From NCBI GenBank assembly GCA_035512155.1, contig DATKEN010000038.1:1-64000 (forward strand): a DNA stretch of 64,000 nt, written 5' to 3'. A program made the translations under genes and the position numbers. Source of the DNA: JABCYV01 sp035512155. Lineage in GTDB: Bacteria > Acidobacteriota > Terriglobia > Terriglobales > Acidobacteriaceae. The notes beneath the pieces were generated by a model. That model saw only the letters and a program-made list of their open reading frames with translations. It had not been told where the DNA came from and made no database searches. Numbering within the stretch: position 1 is the stretch's first letter; the number at the start of each line of letters is the position of its first letter. Below, in pieces: positions 1 through 8,916 of the stretch.

Positions 1-1332
1 GTTCTGCGCAGCCGCTGCCAGGAAGAACTGCTCCCGGACGAACTTCATGCGGCGCAAGCGTAAGCGGCGCAGCCCGATCTGATTCTTCAGTTCCGCAAAC
101 AACGCTTCCACTTTTTTTCTCTGCCGTTGTGCCTTCGCGAACTCTTCCGTGTTCGCTAGTTCGCGGGCGCGTTGTCGGGCGGGTTCATGCTGGTGAATGA
201 CAAGGCTACGGAAGGCTGCACTGGTGCACTGTGGTCTTAGCGAGCATGCTCCACAACGTTTGCGCGTCCCGATATAGGTCCAAGCGCGATTCCGATGACT
301 GCGGCCACCGTAGTTCAGCGGCTGGCCCGCGGGACAGATATAGCGATTGTTTTCCGCTTCGTAAGTAAAACGCTCAGGACCGTAGAACGGGCTGTTCTTG
401 CGGTGGATGCTATCGCGGGTCCGCATGTAGGGAGTGATGCTCCGATCTGCCAACCATTGCAAGAACTCCCCGTTGCCGTAGGTCGTATCCGCCGCCACCG
501 ATTCGGGCGCTCGTCCTTGCCAGGCGGCGAAACCTGTGATCATGTCTTGTGCCGCCACGGTCTCCTGGCTCATCCGTGCTGCCGTGGCTTGCACGCTCAC
601 GATCACGCAGCTGGCGTTGTCCACCAGATAGTTGTCGTAGTAGCCCAGACGAGCTGGCGTGCCGCCTTTGGTGGCGTAGGTGGAATCGGGATCAGTGGTC
701 GACACCTGATCCTGCTCATGCACCGGTTCCTCCACCGGATTCTGCTGTTCCAGTTCCTGCAGATACTGACCTACCGCATAATGGACCTCGGCTGCTTCCG
801 CCAACTGCTCGCGTGGAATGCGGCTCTGCTGGGCCGCATTGGCTTCGACAAAACTGCCATCGACCGACAGCTCTTTCCCTCGTACCAGCCCCACTTCCAC
901 GCACTGCTTCACGATCCGTTCGAATAACTGCTCGAACAGCTTCGATTCCTGAAACCGCCCGTGCCGGTTCTTGGAGAACGTAGAGTGATGGGGAATCTCC
1001 TGATCGAAACCCAGGCCGGTGAACCAGCGCCACGCCAAGTGCATGCGTAGTTCTTCCACCAGCTTCCGCTCGCTGGTGATGCCGTATAGATACCCGATCA
1101 ACAACATGCGCAGCAGGAGTTCGGGATCAATCGAGGGCCGTCCGGCCTCGCTGTAACGGTCTCTCAATTGCTCCCGCACAAACTCGAAGCTGATGTGCTT
1201 GTCGATGAGCCGTAGCAGATGGTTTTCAGGAACCTGATCTTCCAGACGGAAGTAATAGAACAGCGCTTCTGAACGGGCGTGGTGCCCCATCATGATCAGC
1301 AGGCCTCCGAGATTCGAAATCCAGCGCAGCAT
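1..1332 (-). CDS. IS1182-family DDE transposase (C-terminus beyond left edge)
   Basis: This is the transposase of the insertion sequence at the left edge. I translated the minus strand from 1332 to 1 and found no stop, so the C-terminus lies outside the window. Family hallmarks in order: N-terminal MMGHHARSEALFYYFRLED, then ERYSEAGRPSIDPELLLRML-like text, GYLYGITSERKLVEEL, LGFDQEIPHHSTFSKNR, and the DDE triad as ELSVDGSFVEA (first Asp), SVAADTTYGNGEF (second Asp) and KKVEALFAELKNQIGLRR (Glu). A zinc-ribbon-like CGACSLRPQC precedes the Glu block. The start is either ATG at 1332 (MLRW) or the in-frame ATG pair at 1293/1290 that gives the usual MMGHH start. The frame is intact as far as visible, so the copy may be recent. 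Confidence 0.88.
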   Translation of the reverse strand, partial: MLRWISNLGGLLIMMGHHARSEALFYYFRLEDQVPENHLLRLIDKHISFEFVREQLRDRYSEAGRPSIDPELLLRMLLIGYLYGITSERKLVEELRMHLAWRWFTGLGFDQEIPHHSTFSKNRHGRFQESKLFEQLFERIVKQCVEVGLVRGKELSVDGSFVEANAAQQSRIPREQLAEAAEVHYAVGQYLQELEQQNPVEEPVHEQDQVSTTDPDSTYATKGGTPARLGYYDNYLVDNASCVIVSVQATAARMSQETVAAQDMITGFAAWQGRAPESVAADTTYGNGEFLQWLADRSITPYMRTRDSIHRKNSPFYGPERFTYEAENNRYICPAGQPLNYGGRSHRNRAWTYIGTRKRCGACSLRPQCTSAAFRSLVIHQHEPARQRARELANTEEFAKAQRQRKKVEALFAELKNQIGLRRLRLRRMKFVREQFFLAAAAQN

Positions 1333-1405
1333 GGTAAGGAACTTTTTCCTTCTACCATGCTTCCGCTAAATCTCACCCGCTAATCTCAGTGACTTTTTCA
1401 ACACC
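1..1405 (-). mobile_element. IS1182-family insertion sequence, truncated by window edge
   Basis: The transposase reading frame fills positions 1-1332 on the minus strand. Beyond its start lies a short flank ending near 1405 in GACTTTTTCAACACC (1391-1405), whose complement, starting GGTGTTGAAAAAGTC, is the likely terminal inverted repeat. The other end is outside the window, so the repeat pair and target duplication cannot be checked. A partial inverted repeat, ATGGTAAGGAA / TTCCTTCTACCAT (1330-1358), covers the transposase start and could limit its translation. Confidence 0.75.
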
Positions 1406-1462
1406 CACAGTCGATGGCGCTCATTGAGGGGTTTGAGCGTAAAGGGATATTTCGCCAGTCAA

Positions 1463-1786
1463 TTAGTCCTTGGTGTCTTGCGGCTGCCCACCTCTCACGT
1501 TCTGCACGGCTTCGTTGCACACGTTGAGTGGTTGCTCCATAGCATCGAGGGCGAGTTGTGCTTCATTGACTGCAGGCAGTATGTGGCTCGCGTCTGCCGA
1601 GTTCCGCGCTCGCTGAACGGCGGATTTGGCATTGTTGTAGTTTTTTAAGATGATTCGCATTGCTGTCTGGCAGTTTTCCAGTTGAGTTTGCGCGTTTGGA
1701 GAAGAAGGCTCCCGCTGGCCGGTCGCCGCTAGAACAATCAAGGACAGCACCACCAAGATTCCCGCGATTGCCCGTTTTACACGCAT
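1463..1786 (-). CDS. small exported hypothetical protein
   Basis: I do not recognise a family. The 107-residue product starts at ATG 1786, preceded by the ribosome site GAGGTAGAAGAG. An upstream in-frame ATG at 1822 would add 12 residues but places charged residues before the hydrophobic stretch. Residues 1-24 form a signal peptide or membrane anchor (MRVKRAIAGILVVLSLIVLAA). The remainder is polar and probably helical, rich in Ala, Asn and Gln (NYNNAKSAVQRARNSADAS), with two Cys that could pair. It sits alone between the insertion sequence and the kinase gene, reading away from the kinase. Confidence 0.55.
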   Translation of the reverse strand: MRVKRAIAGILVVLSLIVLAATGQREPSSPNAQTQLENCQTAMRIILKNYNNAKSAVQRARNSADASHILPAVNEAQLALDAMEQPLNVCNEAVQNVRGGQPQDTKD

Positions 1787-1822
1787 CTCTTCTACCTCGC
1801 TGGAATTAATGTAGCCAACCAA

Positions 1823-2124
1823 TTAAACCACAGAGTTAAGAACACAACAGCATCCCCGCCAATGCTTAGCGGGCCATTTGTGGTCGACAGACAGCACGTC
1901 ATGGTTGACGAAAGCAGGCGTTTGCACAACTTTGCGCTTTTCATTCGCCAATCCCGCCCCTCGATCCGAGGCCAGCCGGTCCCAAAAAGGCACTATAAGC
2001 AAGGGCTGATGCAATGGACGATCGAGATAAGAGAATGCGATAGAGGGGTGAAATTTTCGCGCATATCCAATTTCCCCGGCTTTCATTGACTTGGCCGCGC
2101 GGCCCACCTAACATACCTCGACTC
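1823..2124. other. intergenic region upstream of kinase gene
   Basis: There is no convincing gene here: the open frames on both strands have no recognisable protein or ribosome site. The region should hold divergent promoters for the small exported protein (leftward) and the kinase (rightward), but no clear -35/-10 pair stands out. Confidence 0.5.
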
Positions 2125-5106
2125 ATGATCGGCGAAACCATCTCGCACTACCGCATCGTCGAGAAGCTGGGCGGCGGCGGTATGGGTGTGGTCTACAAGG
2201 CCGAGGATGTGAAGTTGCACCGCTTTGTAGCGCTGAAGTTCCTGCCGGACGAGGTAGCCAAGGACTCCCAAGCTCTGGCCCGTTTCCAGCGTGAAGCGCA
2301 GGCGGCATCTGCTCTCAACCACCCGAATATCTGCACCATCTACGAGATTGATGAACAGAATGGCCAAGCCTTCATCGCCATGGAATTTCTGGATGGGGTG
2401 ACACTGAAGCACATGATCACCGGCCGTCCGCTGGAGAATGAGACATTCCTGTCGCTGGCCATCGAGATTGCCGACGCACTCGACGCCGCGCACGCGGAAG
2501 GCATTGTTCACCGTGACATTAAGCCGGCGAATATCTTCGTCACCAAGCGCGGGCATGCGAAGATCCTCGATTTCGGGTTGGCCAAACTTACTCCGGTGGC
2601 TGGCAGGGTGTCCGAGATGGCGGGAGCCATGACCGAAGCAACCGCAGCCGTCAGCCTGGAGTACCTGACCAGTCCGGGGACCGCGATCGGGACCGTGGCC
2701 TACATGTCCCCCGAGCAGGCCAAAGGGAAAGAACTAGACCCCCGCACTGATCTGTTCTCGTTTGGCGCCGTACTGTACGAGATGGCCACCGGGACGGTGC
2801 CTTTTCGTGGTGATACCTCAGCAACCATTTTCGATGCGATTCTGAATCGTGCACCATTGCCTGCCCTACGCCTGAATCCGGACTTGCCTCCAAAGCTGGA
2901 AGACATCATTAACAAAGCTCTGGAGAAAGACCGCAACCTCCGCTATCAGCACGCTTCCGACATGCGGACAGACCTTCAGCGATTGAAGAGAGACACGGAT
3001 TCCAGCCGCCAAGTGGTCGCGGCGGCCGAACCTGTGTCTCCGGTTGCGCCCTCAGGTACGGTTCCCACCGCGCGTGAATCTGGATCTAGCCAGCGGCTCG
3101 CAGTTCCGGCCGAGCCCACCCCGGAAATCCCTGGCGAGAGTGTCGCTCAACCAGCGCAGCCCCAATTGCCGAAGAGCGCACCTTCACCAGTTGCCGCCAA
3201 GCTCCCTTGGAAAATCCTTATCCCCGCCGTCGCAATACTCGTCATTCTCATCGTCGGCGGCCTGTTTTACCGCTCCCGCAAGACGCAAGCGCTCACTGAA
3301 AAAGACACCATCGTCGTCTCCGACTTCACCAACACCACCGGCGAGACCGTCTTTGACGACACGCTGAAGCAGGCCCTCACCACGCAACTTGAGCAGTCGC
3401 CCTTTCTCAACATCCTCCCCGATCAGAAGGTGCGAGAAGCCCTGCGGCTGATGGGCCGTTCTCCCAGCGAGCGGCTCACGCAAGACGTCGCCCGCGAAGT
3501 CTGCCAGCGCGCCCAGTGCAAGGCCATGCTGGCCGGATCAATCTCCAGCCTGGGCAGCCGTTACGTACTCGGCCTCAAAGCGGTGAATTGCAACACCAGC
3601 GACTCCCTGGGCAGCCAGCAAACTGAAGCCGACAGCCGCGAACACGTTCTGCAGGCGCTGGGCAAAGCGGCCACCGCCGTGCGCGAAAATCTGGGCGAAT
3701 CGCTGGCCTCCATTCAAAAATTTGACACTCCCGTCGAGCAGGTCACCACACCCTCCCTCGAAGCGCTCAAAGCCTACAGCCTGGGCATGAAAACCCGCGC
3801 CGAGAAGGGCGATGCCGAGGCTCTTCCCCTCTTGCGCCACGCCGTTGAACTCGACCCAAATTTCGCCATGGCTCACGCCCGCGTGGGAATCATCTATTCC
3901 AACTTGGGAGAAAGCGATCAGGCCGCGAACTACACCACCAAGGCCTATGAGCTGCGCGAGCGGGTCAGCGAGCGGGAGAAGTTCTACATTGCGTCCCACT
4001 ATCACCAGGTGGTCACGGGAGATACCGAGCAGGTAATCCAGGTTCTTGAGTTGTGGAAGCAGACTTATCCCCGCGACTATCTGCCTTATTCCCTGCTGGC
4101 CTTCGAGCACGACAATAATACGGGCCAGCATGACAAGGCTTTGGCCGAAAATCAGGAGAGCTTGCGGCTCGAGCCCAACAACGTACTCAGTTACGAGAAC
4201 TTGGGCTTTAATTACCTCACTCTGAATCGCTTTGACGAGGCCAAGGCAGTCGCCGAGCAGGCGCAGGCCCGCCAGTTGGATGAGCCGTTCATGCACATCT
4301 TGCTCGCCGATCTGGCATTCCTTCGCGGCGATTCAGCAGAAATGGACCGTCAGTTCGCCGTGGTAGCGAGCCAACCCGCGACCGAGAACCAGAGCTTTGC
4401 ATTCCAGGCCGATGTCCAGGCTTCCGTCGGACGCTTATCCAAAACGCGAGAATTGTTCCAACGCGCGGTGGAATCGGCCCAGCGCAACAGTTTGAAGGAG
4501 CAGACTGCCAATTGGCAGGCAGCGGGAGCGCTGTTGGAGGCATATTTTGGAAATCGGGATCGTGCCAGGCAAGAGGCTGCTGCCGCGTTGGCCATCACTT
4601 CCACTCGAAACGTGCAACCGCAGGCGGCTCTCGCCTTCGCCTGGGCCGGCGACGCCACCCGCGCCCAGGCCGTCGTCGCCGATCTCGCCAAGCGCTATCC
4701 GAAGAATATTCTCATCAGCTCCTATTTCGTGCCCACAATCCGTGCAGTCGTCGAACTGAATCGCGGTAATGCCTCCGCCGCCCTCGATCTCCTCAAGGAG
4801 ACCATTCCCTACGAGGCCCAATACTGCATGGACGCTGCCTACGCGCGCGGCCAGGCTTATCTCGCGAGTCGTCAAGGCACAGCAGCCGCAGCCGAGTTTC
4901 AGAAAATGCTCGACCACCGCGGTCTGATGAACGTCTGCCCACTGATGTCGCTCGCCCATCTCGGCCTAGCCAAGGCGCGCGCCCTGAGCAGTGACAGCGC
5001 CGCCGCGCGCACCGCCTATCAGGACTTCCTCGCCCTCTGGAAAGACGCCGACCCTGACATCCCCATCCTGAAGGAAGCCAAGGCAGAGTACGCAAAGCTG
5101 CAATGA
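2125..5106 (+). CDS. membrane serine/threonine protein kinase with C-terminal TPR sensor region
   Basis: A 993-residue PknB/Stk-type kinase of the architecture common in Acidobacteriota. The cytoplasmic kinase domain (about 9-280) shows the glycine loop GGGGMGVVYKAED, invariant Lys38 in FVALKF, the catalytic loop HRDIKPAN (Asp131), DFGLAKL (Asp149) and SPEQAKGKELDPRTDLFSFG. A Pro/Ala-rich linker leads to one membrane helix near 363-383 (ILIPAVAILVILIVGGLFY). Outside lie a domain beginning DTIVVSDFTNTTGE, involved by family precedent in protein or ligand sensing, and then about nine TPR-like helical pairs. The start is ATG 2125 (MIGETISHYRIVEKLG), because family members begin just before this motif; an in-frame codon at 2086 adds unrelated residues. 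The signal sensed and the substrates are unknown. All catalytic residues are present. Confidence 0.9.
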   Translation: MIGETISHYRIVEKLGGGGMGVVYKAEDVKLHRFVALKFLPDEVAKDSQALARFQREAQAASALNHPNICTIYEIDEQNGQAFIAMEFLDGVTLKHMITGRPLENETFLSLAIEIADALDAAHAEGIVHRDIKPANIFVTKRGHAKILDFGLAKLTPVAGRVSEMAGAMTEATAAVSLEYLTSPGTAIGTVAYMSPEQAKGKELDPRTDLFSFGAVLYEMATGTVPFRGDTSATIFDAILNRAPLPALRLNPDLPPKLEDIINKALEKDRNLRYQHASDMRTDLQRLKRDTDSSRQVVAAAEPVSPVAPSGTVPTARESGSSQRLAVPAEPTPEIPGESVAQPAQPQLPKSAPSPVAAKLPWKILIPAVAILVILIVGGLFYRSRKTQALTEKDTIVVSDFTNTTGETVFDDTLKQALTTQLEQSPFLNILPDQKVREALRLMGRSPSERLTQDVAREVCQRAQCKAMLAGSISSLGSRYVLGLKAVNCNTSDSLGSQQTEADSREHVLQALGKAATAVRENLGESLASIQKFDTPVEQVTTPSLEALKAYSLGMKTRAEKGDAEALPLLRHAVELDPNFAMAHARVGIIYSNLGESDQAANYTTKAYELRERVSEREKFYIASHYHQVVTGDTEQVIQVLELWKQTYPRDYLPYSLLAFEHDNNTGQHDKALAENQESLRLEPNNVLSYENLGFNYLTLNRFDEAKAVAEQAQARQLDEPFMHILLADLAFLRGDSAEMDRQFAVVASQPATENQSFAFQADVQASVGRLSKTRELFQRAVESAQRNSLKEQTANWQAAGALLEAYFGNRDRARQEAAAALAITSTRNVQPQAALAFAWAGDATRAQAVVADLAKRYPKNILISSYFVPTIRAVVELNRGNASAALDLLKETIPYEAQYCMDAAYARGQAYLASRQGTAAAAEFQKMLDHRGLMNVCPLMSLAHLGLAKARALSSDSAAARTAYQDFLALWKDADPDIPILKEAKAEYAKLQ

Positions 5107-5236
5107 GGTCGTAGGACGCACTCCTCACCTCCATCGAAATAGCGAAGATGGCCGTAGTGCCATCCTCGCCCTTTGGACGCGCCCGTCGATGATTGGCTTA
5201 TGGGCGAACAAATAGCGAATATGATAGATTGACATT

Positions 5237-5674
5237 GTGGCGCTTAAGGCCTGTACCGTCGTTGTCCACGATCTGAACCAGATCGAGCACGCAATCGATG
5301 TGACGGCCGAGTCCCTGTACGAAGCCGTCGCCCAGGCGCTCGCTGCGCTGCGCGGTCATGACTGGGTCGGCGATATCGGGAAAGGACTGACCACCGTTAC
5401 CGTGAAGGTCCGGCATCCCGAGGTTACGCATGTTCTCAAACTTCAGGATTTTGAAAACTGGCTCAACAGAGGCTGCAAGAGTCCGGCAGATACAGCGCTG
5501 AAGATGAGGCTGCGGCAGATGCTGGGCGCATGGGCAAACAATAATAAGAAGGAGGATTCAATGCGATGGGCTGGAGCATTGCGGCGGGAACCCCCGGACG
5601 CCGGTGATCTTGTGAACATTTGTGAAACGGCATTTGTTTGCATGCTTCCCCACAAGTGTTACGAAGCGTCCTAG
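5237..5674 (+). CDS. conserved small hypothetical protein
   Basis: A 145-residue product from GTG 5237. Residues 1-95 (CTVVVHDLNQIEHAIDVTA, then SLYEAVAQALAALR, then VTVKVRHPEVTHVLKLQDFENWL) resemble a small cytoplasmic family I associate with acidobacterial genomes; its function is unknown to me. It looks like a compact alpha/beta fold. The last 40 or so residues, after RQMLGAW, have a different composition (NNNKKEDSMRWAGALRREPP), which may mean a frameshift or a replaced C-terminus next to the mobile region that begins just downstream. There is no neighbour on the same strand to suggest a role. Confidence 0.55.
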   Translation: MALKACTVVVHDLNQIEHAIDVTAESLYEAVAQALAALRGHDWVGDIGKGLTTVTVKVRHPEVTHVLKLQDFENWLNRGCKSPADTALKMRLRQMLGAWANNNKKEDSMRWAGALRREPPDAGDLVNICETAFVCMLPHKCYEAS

Positions 5675-5914
5675 CTCCCCCAATCTGTGAAAGCTGATAG
5701 GGCCCGTGATGATTGTAGTTGCGGTCAGAGGCAAAAACGCAGTCGCAGAACCTTGCACTTTGAGCGCAAATCGCTGCAAGCACTAATCGAGAGCTTCGAT
5801 TCAGACGCCGAACGGGTTAAGGGCAGCTTTGCTCGGCGCTGAGAAGGGCTGAGGGCTTGCTCTACTTCATCAGGTAGAAACTTTGGGGACAGAGCGAGCG
5901 CGATGGGATTTTAA

Positions 5915-6442
5915 CTAAGCAGCGTCGAGAAGCTTCGAGACACTCTGCAATGGAATCCGGACCCAGGACGGCCGGTTGTTGAGTTCATACCCGAGCTCGT
6001 ATACGGCCTTGGTGATGACGTAGCCATCCAAAAGGACCGCAAGTTCTTCACGGCTCTGAGGAACAAAAGAGGCGGAGCCCGAAGTTCTCAGATACGCTTT
6101 GAGGAAAGTAGCAGAAACCCACGTCTGCCAATATTGCGCCCAGAAATCCAAAGCATTGAGTCTCTCTTGCGTAACTTCTCGGCCGCTGATTTCTGCAAGA
6201 AGTGGTACGTAGGCCGCGTAGTGAAACGAGCGCAGCATTCCAGCAACGTCCTGCAGGGGTGAGCTTTTGCTTCGCCGCTCGCTCAAAGGCCGGGCTGGCT
6301 CTCCCTCGAAATCGATAATGACAAAGTCATCGCCAGTGAAAAGGACTTGCCCCAGATGGTAATCGCCGTGGACGCGCGTACGCATTGCGGAAATCTTGAG
6401 CCCTTCAAGCAAACGGACGCGCTGGCGTAGCCCCTCCTCGAT
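5915..6442 (-). pseudogene. C-terminal fragment of maltokinase (Pep2/Mak-like)
   Basis: The frame on the minus strand holds the C-terminal lobe of a maltokinase: the catalytic loop VHGDYHLGQVLFTGDDFVIIDFEGEP, PLSERRSKSSPLQDVAGMLRSF, then the helical tail ending near residue 165. Maltokinase makes maltose-1-phosphate from maltose and ATP in the TreS-Mak-GlgE route; the full enzyme is about 450 residues, or is fused to TreS. Here homology stops at an in-frame TAG at 6445-6443, and the N-terminal lobe with the nucleotide-binding region is missing. No good start codon or ribosome site exists (only TTG 6412). This is a decayed remnant at the left border of the mobile region. Confidence 0.8.
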
Positions 6443-6544
6443 CTATAGGAAAAACAAAAATCCATTTCAGTGAACAAACAACCAATGAGCGCGCGGCGGT
6501 GCCGACGGTGTCGGATATCTTCTGATGGCGGCGAATTCTATCGA

Positions 6545-6973
6545 CTACTGGATGGCTTTGCTTGGAGAGCGACGTTCGTCCCAGTAGACTTTGCAAGTGT
6601 CGGCTGAAAAGTTACTGTCAGCGGTTGGCTGCCATAGCGTCCCGCAGGCGCAATCGATATGATCCCAGAACCGTGCCTGATCGATAGTCCCGTCTGGAGA
6701 TAGCCAGGTCGAAACATCGTATCGGCCCTCAATCCATAACTTGTTGTTTTGCATGTTCAACCTGATTGCCGAAATGAACTGACGACTGTAGCCGGTGAAA
6801 AGGACGAGTTCCCTGGTCTCAAAGGTCCCGATTATGGCGGCGCTAAGCAACACCAGACCGACTGCGGCCAAGGGGTGGTCATAGCCGTCGTTGTCCCTGT
6901 CGTCCTCGAGTTCCGGGTATACGGTTTGAAGGGTTGGCCGCAGATCCGCAACCGTAAAAAGTTTGCTCATCAC
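6545..6973 (-). CDS. hypothetical protein, companion of the IS91-type transposase
   Basis: A 142-residue soluble protein that I cannot assign to a family. It starts at tandem ATG codons (6973/6970). The N-terminal half contains a hydrophobic helix (AAVGLVLLSAAIIGTF) followed by ELVLFTGYSRQFISAIRLNMQNN. The C-terminal half is rich in Trp, Asp and Cys (WIEGRYDVSTWLSPDG, FWDHIDCACGTLW), giving it an acidic profile. It begins 41 bases downstream of the transposase gene on the same strand, so the two may be co-transcribed. Its placement suggests a transposon passenger or accessory factor. Confidence 0.55.
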   Translation of the reverse strand: MMSKLFTVADLRPTLQTVYPELEDDRDNDGYDHPLAAVGLVLLSAAIIGTFETRELVLFTGYSRQFISAIRLNMQNNKLWIEGRYDVSTWLSPDGTIDQARFWDHIDCACGTLWQPTADSNFSADTCKVYWDERRSPSKAIQ

Positions 6974-7014
6974 GTCTCCGTTCGAGAGAATCAGTTACTG
7001 GTCCTTCGTGCAGC

Positions 7015-8154
7015 TTAGTAAATGAAGCCGTTCCTTCGGTCTAATGGAGCAAATGCGTACCGGGCTATCGGCTTCAGCCGACGGACCCACTGCATCGGTT
7101 GGCCGACACTATCGATAAGAGGATCTACACCGAAATACCTGCGGAGCGAATCCGCCCAACTTAATCTTGGGGGGCGAGGGCGCTTGTTCTGACCCAACAG
7201 TACAAAGAGTGCCGCAGAGGTTTGACCTTTGGAACGTGGTGCCAGCAGTCCAAAATAGCGAATCGCGTGTCGGTAGCGATCCGGGATGTGCTCGGCCAAA
7301 GCAGCAACGAAGTCAGAGAGCGAATGCCGGGTCGTCACCGGCCGCTTTTGCCTCTTATCGTTCGTCCAAAACTCGACTTCTGCATCCGTGACCCTCAAAA
7401 GGCGACGCTGAGCAATGGGTGGGCGACGAGCGTACCGTGCCGCATATCGTAAGAAGTGCCATTTTGACATTGACTCGCGTATGTAAATGATCCACGTGGG
7501 GCGTTCGTGCTCTGCCGTCAGAACCTTGCCGAGATTCTTGGTGTCCGACTTGATTACAAGCGCCTTCAGCGCCTGGCGCAGATAAGTGATGACGGCATAG
7601 CGCCACATCTCCATCACCTCGTCTTTGTCGAAGCACAGCCGGACCATCCAGCGGCCTTCCGACTCCTTCAACCCGCCGGCTGAAACCAAAATGTGGAGAT
7701 GAGAATTGAAATTTAGGTATCCGCCGAAAGTGTGCGGCACCACCATGATTAGTAGGCGGACACCGTAGTTAGCTTTCATCCACTCCTGTATGACCGCCGC
7801 CCCCAGCGCAGGCAGGTCGTGAAGCAGATGGCGGTTCTGCTTAAAGAGGGGCCAGAGAACACTTGGCATCGTAAAAACAAGGCCGGTATAGGGAATATCG
7901 GGAAGTGCAGCCCATTGCTGCCGCTGCCACAAGAGCGTGGCGCGATACCCGCAACTCGGACAAGCTCTCGATTTGCAGGTGTGGTAAACGAGCTTCTGCT
8001 CGGTTTCTGAGGCATAGACTTCCGCGCCCAAAGTAGGAGTCCGGCAATTTATGATTTTCTCGAGGTTCTCGCGGACAGCGGGACGGGTCTCGTCGCGATC
8101 CCAGTGACTTCGTGTAGCGGTCACAATCTGCTTTAACGGTTGTTTGATACGCAT
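7015..8154 (-). CDS. IS91-type HUH transposase with zinc-binding N-terminus
   Basis: A 379-residue rolling-circle type transposase. The N-terminal zinc-binding region shows HTCKSRACPSCGYRAT (about 58-73). The HUH metal motif is HLHILVSAGG (about 155-164), preceded by MVVPHTFGGYLNFNS. The nucleophilic Tyr region is FLRYAARYARRPPIAQRRL, and the C-terminus carries DFVAALAEHIPDRYRHAIRYFGLLAPRSK, as in the IS801/IS1294 group. No frameshift is visible, so the enzyme may be active. Its start overlaps the end of the ParB-like gene upstream by 22 bases, implying translational coupling in the original unit. The terminal oriIS/terIS sites could not be recognised by eye. Confidence 0.85.
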   Translation of the reverse strand: MRIKQPLKQIVTATRSHWDRDETRPAVRENLEKIINCRTPTLGAEVYASETEQKLVYHTCKSRACPSCGYRATLLWQRQQWAALPDIPYTGLVFTMPSVLWPLFKQNRHLLHDLPALGAAVIQEWMKANYGVRLLIMVVPHTFGGYLNFNSHLHILVSAGGLKESEGRWMVRLCFDKDEVMEMWRYAVITYLRQALKALVIKSDTKNLGKVLTAEHERPTWIIYIRESMSKWHFLRYAARYARRPPIAQRRLLRVTDAEVEFWTNDKRQKRPVTTRHSLSDFVAALAEHIPDRYRHAIRYFGLLAPRSKGQTSAALFVLLGQNKRPRPPRLSWADSLRRYFGVDPLIDSVGQPMQWVRRLKPIARYAFAPLDRRNGFIY

Positions 8155-8907
8155 GTCAGTGTTAACTCCTCTTGCGATCTCAGATCTCGGAATAACTCTT
8201 CGGTCACGAAAACAGCCCTCCCCGGAGCTTTTATGAAGACCACGCTGACCGGATCGAATTTGCTGGAATCGAGCGCGGACAATTGGCTGATCAGACCGCT
8301 GAGATCGGTTACGGCTGGCGAGCTTTTCGATCGATGCTTCCCCACGAGACTCCGTATGGTTTTCTTGATGCCCTTTTCGCTCTGATAGAACCTCAAAGCT
8401 TCCCGCTGATTGTCGGGTAATTCCTTGCTCCAGACCCAGGCCCGATGGATGCTAATCTCTCCGTTGCGTAGGGCCTGCATGAGTTCCGGTTGCGCCGTCA
8501 TCCTCACTTGCTTGACCTTGCTCACGTTCCCTACAGACACACCTGCGGCAGCGGCAATTTTGGACCGGACATCCACCCGGTGCAACTTCTGTCAAATTTG
8601 ACGAACCTTTGTTCTGACCACCGGCGCATTGATTCGACCGGGCCTTCACCACGAGACCTGGTTCAAGGTCTAGTGCCAGCAATGTCCGGCTAAAGGCATT
8701 CCAGGCGGTTGATCGGTGATGTTTTTGCAGCAGGTGTTGGAGTGTCTCCGTCTCGCCGAGCTTACACACCAGGCAGAGTAGTGTTGCTCGCCCCTTCGAT
8801 CGTGCCAGTTTCACCCGACCATACCGGTCAAGAATCGTGCGGTCCGGAGTGATCGTGATGGGTTCTCGAAACGCGAGATCACCAAGGTCAACGAGTGCGG
8901 AAAATTG
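8133..8907 (-). pseudogene. ParB-like DNA-binding protein, 3' part (interrupted and frameshifted)
   Basis: This is the larger piece of a ParB/Spo0J-type gene on the minus strand. From 8907 the frame reads ALVDLGDLAFREPITITP, DRTILDRYGRVKLARSKGR, and the ParB-like text AGGQNKGSSNLTE; it then continues one frame off from about 8585 as RVDVRSKIAAAAGVSVGNV, SKVKQVRMTAQPELMQAL, GEISIHRAW. The frame break falls between about 8585 and 8600. The 5' part lies beyond an IS1-family insertion, at 11086-11231. The gene overlaps the IS91-type transposase start by 22 bases. ParB N-terminal and HTH domains in this family bind DNA; here it probably regulated or assisted the neighbouring mobile element. Two independent lesions make it a pseudogene, although an internal product from 8585 could still be made. 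Confidence 0.8.
8900..8907 (+). repeat. target-site duplication, left copy (GAAAATTG)
   Basis: The eight bases GAAAATTG directly precede the left inverted repeat of the IS1-family element and recur directly after its right end at 11086-11093. Eight to nine bases is the usual duplication for IS1-family transposition. Confidence 0.92.
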
Positions 8908-8916
8908 GGTCGTGTC

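Noticed and set aside
295..1033. Open frames of 105-210 codons on both strands within the left insertion sequence
   Set aside because: They lie out of frame inside the IS1182 transposase, whose uninterrupted translation with DDE motifs I confirmed from 1332 to 1.
2083..2556. 157-codon minus-strand frame opposite the kinase
   Set aside because: Antisense shadow of the kinase domain; no ribosome site and no known motif.
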